Part shown: piece by piece, positions 60,450-64,000 of the stretch
How the letters are laid out: the number at the start of each line of letters is the position of its first letter
Position numbering within the stretch: position 1 is the first letter of the stretch
From: an uncultured Lachnospiraceae bacterium
Lineage (GTDB): Bacteria > Bacillota > Clostridia > Lachnospirales > Lachnospiraceae
Direction: 5' to 3'
Length of the DNA stretch: 64,000 nt
NCBI GenBank assembly: GCA_910577785.1
Contig: CAJTNT010000004.1
Coordinates: forward strand, 62,001 to 126,000
Notes under the pieces: generated by a model
Told to the model about the DNA's origin: nothing
The model's database searches: none
The model's input: the letters and a program-made list of their open reading frames with translations, nothing else
Position numbers and translations under genes: made by a program

Positions 60450-60929
60450 TTAATGATGATGGTTATTGATGGAAGAGGACAGCGCCTGGCTGAAATCAAA
60501 TTTCACCTCTGTCTTTTCCGCCGATACGCCATGGATACGATTTACTTTGTCCATCAACGGCTCATAATACGGCGTATAAAAGGTAAATTCGTCCTCTCCG
60601 CAAAACATCGTCGTATGGGTATTCCCCACCTCATAGCAGAGCTTGGCAATCTGCCTCGGATGGTCTTGCCGCACCACCATCCGGATCGCTTCGCAGGGCG
60701 GGATATTCACGGCAATTACCTTATACCCATCTGCATAAAGCACATCATCCTGGCGCAGCCCCCAGCGCAGCACCTCATCCCCCATACGGATGCCGACGTC
60801 CTCGCCCTCCGCCGAAGTCTTACGGTGCAAACGCAGAAAAGCCTCATGCCATGCTATCTCCACATAATCCACCCGCAGGCCGGAGAATTTCCCATCGGAA
60901 AGATTCCCTAACACTTCCTCACATAACAA
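60450..60929 (-). CDS. ureE: Urease nickel metallochaperone UreE
   Basis: 159 residues. N-terminal peptide-binding half (YVEIAWHEAFLRLHRKTSAEGEDVGIRM) and C-terminal metal-binding half with RQIAKLCYEVGNTHTTMF. The end SSSINNHHH is a short His-tail that would bind nickel, much shorter than in Klebsiella. It supplies nickel to the UreDFG complex. Confidence 0.93.
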   Translation of the reverse strand: MLCEEVLGNLSDGKFSGLRVDYVEIAWHEAFLRLHRKTSAEGEDVGIRMGDEVLRWGLRQDDVLYADGYKVIAVNIPPCEAIRMVVRQDHPRQIAKLCYEVGNTHTTMFCGEDEFTFYTPYYEPLMDKVNRIHGVSAEKTEVKFDFSQALSSSINNHHH

Positions 60930-60944
60930 ACAAATCCCCTCCTT

Positions 60945-61451
60945 TTACCAGACACCCAGCAGCAACATCACGCCCGGAACCCAGGCCGTCACGATTCCTT
61001 CGAATACCTGCAGGCAAGGCACAAACTTTCCCAGTTTCTTGCCCATAATATCGGTAACAAAAGATGTCCCCCACAGAACCGCCCACAGCCACCAGATTGC
61101 CGCCCACCTGGGATCTGGCGCAATGCCGAGCGCCTCGCTCCCCGTTATGCCTTCGACAAAGCCGAATATCACTGCATTGACCGCCACAAAGCTGGAGAAC
61201 CACGCAAATGGGAGCGGATTCAGATCAAAAATATTCATCATTGCCACAAACAAGTAAGTAAAACAGAACAGCAGCCCCGTACCCGCCGCATAATAATTTC
61301 CCTGCACCAGGTTTACAAAATTGATAAACAGGGAAAGCCCGCCCGTCAAAATATTCATAACCGCGGCAGATTTCTTATCGACATTTGCCAAAGCGCAAAC
61401 GCCATTGTTGATTAAAACAATTCCCACAAAAAGCAGGCAAACTCCTAACAT
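60945..61451 (-). CDS. ureI: AmiS/UreI-family urea channel
   Basis: 168 residues with six predicted helices. UreI/AmiS signatures: LLFVGIVLINNG in helix one, AAGTGLLFCFTYLFVAMMN, and WWLWAVLWGTSFVTDIMG. Family members let urea (or short amides) pass the membrane, in Helicobacter under acid gating. Placed between ureC and ureE, it must feed the cytoplasmic urease. Whether it is acid-gated is unclear: the periplasmic loops have few histidines. Confidence 0.93.
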   Translation of the reverse strand: MLGVCLLFVGIVLINNGVCALANVDKKSAAVMNILTGGLSLFINFVNLVQGNYYAAGTGLLFCFTYLFVAMMNIFDLNPLPFAWFSSFVAVNAVIFGFVEGITGSEALGIAPDPRWAAIWWLWAVLWGTSFVTDIMGKKLGKFVPCLQVFEGIVTAWVPGVMLLLGVW

Positions 61452-61493
61452 AATCCAATACCTCCAAAATATATCCCGCGAAACCTCACTATC

Positions 61494-63215
61494 TTAAAAT
61501 AGGCTGTAAAGCTGTGTCAACGGCAGCTCTTTTGCTGGTTTTGATTCCAGTTTCACGCCATCTGCGCATACTTCATAGGTTTCCGGATCTACTGTAATTT
61601 CTGGGGCAGCGTCATTTAATTTCATATCCTTTTTGCCAATATTCCTGCATCCGTGTACCGGCACTACCGTCTTCTTCAGGCCGTATTCCTCCTTGATGCC
61701 TGCATCTATGGCAGCCTGGGAGACAAAGGTCAGGCAGCTCTCATATTTTGCATCCCCATGCGCGGCAAACATCGGCTGGTATAACACCGGCTGCGTGGTT
61801 GGGATCGATGCATTGGCGTCGCCCATTTTGGAGGCGATAATCATGCCGCCCTTGATGACCATATCCGGCTTTGCGCCGAAAAATGCCGGGTTCCATAGCA
61901 CTAAATCCGCAAATTTCCCTACTTCCACCGATCCCACATAATCTGCGATCCCATTGGTAATCGCCGGGTTAATCGTATATTTTGCAACATAGCGTTTTGC
62001 CCGGAAATTATCATTGCCATTTTCCTGATCCACGCCCAGAGGCCCGCGTTCTTCCTTCATCTTGTGAGCGGTCTGCCAGGTACGGGTAATCACTTCGCCC
62101 GGGCGCCCCATTGCCTGGGAATCGGAACTCATCATGGAAAATACGCCCATATCATGCAGCACGTCCTCCGCGGCAATCGTCTCTGGGCGGATCCTAGAAT
62201 CTGCGAAAGCCACATCTTCTGGAATATTTTTATCCAAATGGTGGCAGACCATCAGCATATCCAAATGCTCATCCAAGGTATTTACCGTAAACGGCATGGT
62301 CGGGTTAGTCGAAGACGGCAGCACGTTCTGGCTGCCTGCCGCACGGATAATATCCGGCGCATGCCCGCCTCCGGCGCCCTCAGTATGGAAAGTATGTATC
62401 GTACGCCCGCCGATGGCGTCCAGCGTATCCTCCACGCAGCCTGCCTCATTGAGCGTATCCGTATGGATTGCCACCTGGATATCATATTCGTCCGCCACAT
62501 TCAGGCAATGGTCAATCGCTGCCGGGGTCGAGCCAAAATCCTCATGGATTTTCATCCCCATCGCGCCGGCTTCCAGCTGCTCAATGATTGGTTTTTCCGC
62601 AGAACAGTTCCCTTTCCCATAGAAACCAAGGTTCATTGGATATTCTTCCGCTGCTTTTAACATCATACGGATATTCCACGGCCCCGGCGTACAGGTTGTG
62701 GCATTCGTGCCGTCGGCCGGTCCTGTCCCGCCGCCAATCATGGTCGTAATGCCGGAATACAGGGAACACGGTATCTGCTGGGGGGCGATAAAGTGGATAT
62801 GGCTGTCAATCCCGCCAGCCGTCACAATCAGGTTTTCTCCTGCCAGGGCTTCCGTTGACGCGCCAATCGTCATTCCCGGCGTCACGCCGTCCATCAGGTC
62901 TGGATTCCCTGCTTTCCCAATCCCGGCAATCTTCCCATCCTTGATGCCGATATCCGCCTTGATAATGCCTGTATAATCCAGGATCAGGCAATTTGTAATC
63001 ACCAAATCCAGCACGCCGTCCTTGCGGCACGTCTTCACGGACTGCCCCATCCCATCACGGATGGTCTTCCCGCCGCCAAACTTCACTTCATCCCCATAGG
63101 TGGTATAATCCTTTTCCACCTCAATCACCAGGTTAGTATCCGCCAGGCGCACCCGGTCGCCCACCGTAGGGCCATACATCATTGCATATTTTTCTCTGGA
63201 AATTTTATTGCTCAT
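61494..63215 (-). CDS. ureC: Urease alpha subunit (catalytic)
   Basis: 573 residues; hydrolyses urea to ammonia and carbamate with two nickel ions. Metal ligands and active site are intact: GGIDSHIHFI (His139 and His141), the lysine to be carbamylated in GAMGMKIHEDFG (Lys222), VAIHTDTLNE, HTFHTEGAGGGHAPDI and the flap MVCHHLDKNIPEDVAFADSR with the catalytic His, then SSDSQAMGRPGE. The start at 63215 has GAGGG 6-8 nt ahead; the longer frame to 63305 would overlap ureB. Follows ureB by 22 bp. Confidence 0.97.
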   Translation of the reverse strand: MSNKISREKYAMMYGPTVGDRVRLADTNLVIEVEKDYTTYGDEVKFGGGKTIRDGMGQSVKTCRKDGVLDLVITNCLILDYTGIIKADIGIKDGKIAGIGKAGNPDLMDGVTPGMTIGASTEALAGENLIVTAGGIDSHIHFIAPQQIPCSLYSGITTMIGGGTGPADGTNATTCTPGPWNIRMMLKAAEEYPMNLGFYGKGNCSAEKPIIEQLEAGAMGMKIHEDFGSTPAAIDHCLNVADEYDIQVAIHTDTLNEAGCVEDTLDAIGGRTIHTFHTEGAGGGHAPDIIRAAGSQNVLPSSTNPTMPFTVNTLDEHLDMLMVCHHLDKNIPEDVAFADSRIRPETIAAEDVLHDMGVFSMMSSDSQAMGRPGEVITRTWQTAHKMKEERGPLGVDQENGNDNFRAKRYVAKYTINPAITNGIADYVGSVEVGKFADLVLWNPAFFGAKPDMVIKGGMIIASKMGDANASIPTTQPVLYQPMFAAHGDAKYESCLTFVSQAAIDAGIKEEYGLKKTVVPVHGCRNIGKKDMKLNDAAPEITVDPETYEVCADGVKLESKPAKELPLTQLYSLF

Positions 63216-63237
63216 TCTGTTCCCTCCTCTCTGCTGT

Positions 63238-63597
63238 CTACATAAAGCCTTTTGCTGCGGCGGCCTGTACGGCGGCAGCCTTTGTTGCACAAGAAGCCTG
63301 CGCACAGGTCAAGTCGTTGAGGCCGTAAATACGCTTCGCCCCTCCCATGGCCGTCAGCTGCACCTCTTTTTCCTCGCCCGGCTCAAACCGCACGGAGGTG
63401 CCTGAGGGAATGTCCAGATGGTACCCATACGCCAATGCGCGGTCAAATTTCAGCTGGCGGTTCACCTCAAAAAAATGAAAATGCGAGCCAACCTGTACTG
63501 GCCTGTCGCCTGTATGCCTTACCGTAACGGTAACTGTTTCCTTTCCCTCGTTGATTATAATTTCCCCATTTTGGGGAATCACTTCGCCAATCTTCAT
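63238..63597 (-). CDS. ureB: Urease beta subunit
   Basis: 119 residues, structural subunit of the urease trimer. Family features: GEVIPQNGEIIINEG, VTVRHTGDRPVQVGSHFHFFEVN, DRALAYGYHLDIPSGTSVRFEPGE. The C-terminus has an Ala-rich extension (after NDLTCAQASC) compared with the usual ~105 residues. Twelve bp separate it from ureA. Confidence 0.96.
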   Translation of the reverse strand: MKIGEVIPQNGEIIINEGKETVTVTVRHTGDRPVQVGSHFHFFEVNRQLKFDRALAYGYHLDIPSGTSVRFEPGEEKEVQLTAMGGAKRIYGLNDLTCAQASCATKAAAVQAAAAKGFM

Positions 63598-63609
63598 CCT
63601 TCATCCCTC

Positions 63610-63912
63610 CTACTGAATTGGATTATGTACCGTTACAAGTTTTGTGCCGTCTGGAAATGTCGCTTCAATCTGGACTTCATGTACCATATCAGCCACGCCG
63701 TCCATCACATCCTCTTTCGACAAAAGCTTTGTGCCGAATGACATCAATTCTGCAACCGTCTTGCCATCCCTGGCATATTCCAGCAGTTCGGAACTGATGA
63801 AAGCAATAGACTCCACATAGTTTAATTTCAGCCCTCTGGCTTTCCTCTGTTTGGCCAGTTCTCCTGCCGCATGGAGCATTAGTTTCTCCTGTTCTTTTGG
63901 GTTCAAACGCAT
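63610..63912 (-). CDS. ureA: Urease gamma subunit
   Basis: 100 residues, matching the family length: MRLNPKEQEKLMLHAAGELAK, GLKLNYVESIAFISSELLEYARDGKTVAELM and VQIEATFPDGTKLVTVHNPI. I took the ATG at 63912, 9 nt after AAAGGAGG, rather than one at 63921 that touches that site or the frame to 63981. First gene of the urease operon visible here; its promoter lies beyond or close to the window edge and was not identified. Confidence 0.96.
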   Translation of the reverse strand: MRLNPKEQEKLMLHAAGELAKQRKARGLKLNYVESIAFISSELLEYARDGKTVAELMSFGTKLLSKEDVMDGVADMVHEVQIEATFPDGTKLVTVHNPIQ

Positions 63913-64000
63913 AAGGTTCATCCTCCTTTCATTATTTTGCGGATATGTGTGCGCATCTGGTTCTTTTGGTTCTTTCTGCATAAAAAACCGCGCATCCTTT

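Overview
The window reads as chromosomal DNA of a gut-type Clostridia, most likely Lachnospiraceae. Pointers are AGGAGG ribosome-binding sites before nearly every gene, a tryptophan T-box leader, TTGACA/TATAAT promoters with 17-nt spacers, relics of ISLre2 and IS256 transposases, a BlaI/M56 receptor pair, a UreI/AmiS-type urease operon and the SDR-type fructuronate reductase of Bacillota. No rRNA, tRNA or CRISPR array was seen. Most genes lie on the minus strand.

Layout. 1-8.7 kb: DUF1934 gene, murI, and a trp operon in the order T-box-E-G-C-F-B-A-D, with trpD last. 8.7-11.6 kb: sirohaem dehydrogenase, DUF975 and DUF2752 membrane proteins, and an HEGEH metalloprotease. 11.7-14.7 kb: threonine-branch operon (ACT regulator, homoserine dehydrogenase, phosphoglycerate-mutase-like protein that is probably the homoserine kinase). 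14.8-18 kb: K+ channel ending in an RyR-like domain, and a repeat-rich lipoprotein. 18-23.7 kb: accessory patch with a toxin-antitoxin relic, a 5'-truncated S1 protease, an AT-rich single-chain restriction-modification enzyme and a broken ISLre2 transposase. 23.7-31.6 kb: glycerol-1-phosphate dehydrogenase, prfB with its +1 frameshift, a two-domain cytoplasmic HtrA-like protease, a membrane spermidine-synthase homologue, RNase HI and an orphan FeoB-associated peptide. 31.7-36.5 kb: glucuronate/glucuronide catabolism (transporter-uxuA-uxuB-uxaC) with a cre-like site. 36.7-40 kb: secreted repeat protein, signal-peptidase-II homologue, RelB/YoeB module, IS256 relic. 40-47 kb: a BlaI-BlaR1-like cassette in which one undescribed extracellular module occurs four times, in the receptor, a secreted amidase and a membrane-anchored stand-alone protein. 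47-54.4 kb: YefM/YoeB, ClpX with a long acidic N-terminal extension, GT2 plus YfhO envelope glycosylation pair, second toxin-antitoxin relic. 54.4-64 kb: nickel-type ECF transporter (NikMN-Q-O), M14-type pseudogene and the full urease operon ureABC-I-EFGD.

How it fits together. Nickel import and urease form one functional unit. The trp operon appears to be controlled by uncharged tRNA-Trp, and its promoter also carries a perfect palindrome. The BlaI cassette has two dyads at its promoter, as expected for self-repression relieved by its own membrane protease, and it is the best candidate here for an undescribed signalling system. Several unrelated proteins carry in-frame tandem repeats of 33-42 bp, so minisatellite growth inside genes looks characteristic of this genome.
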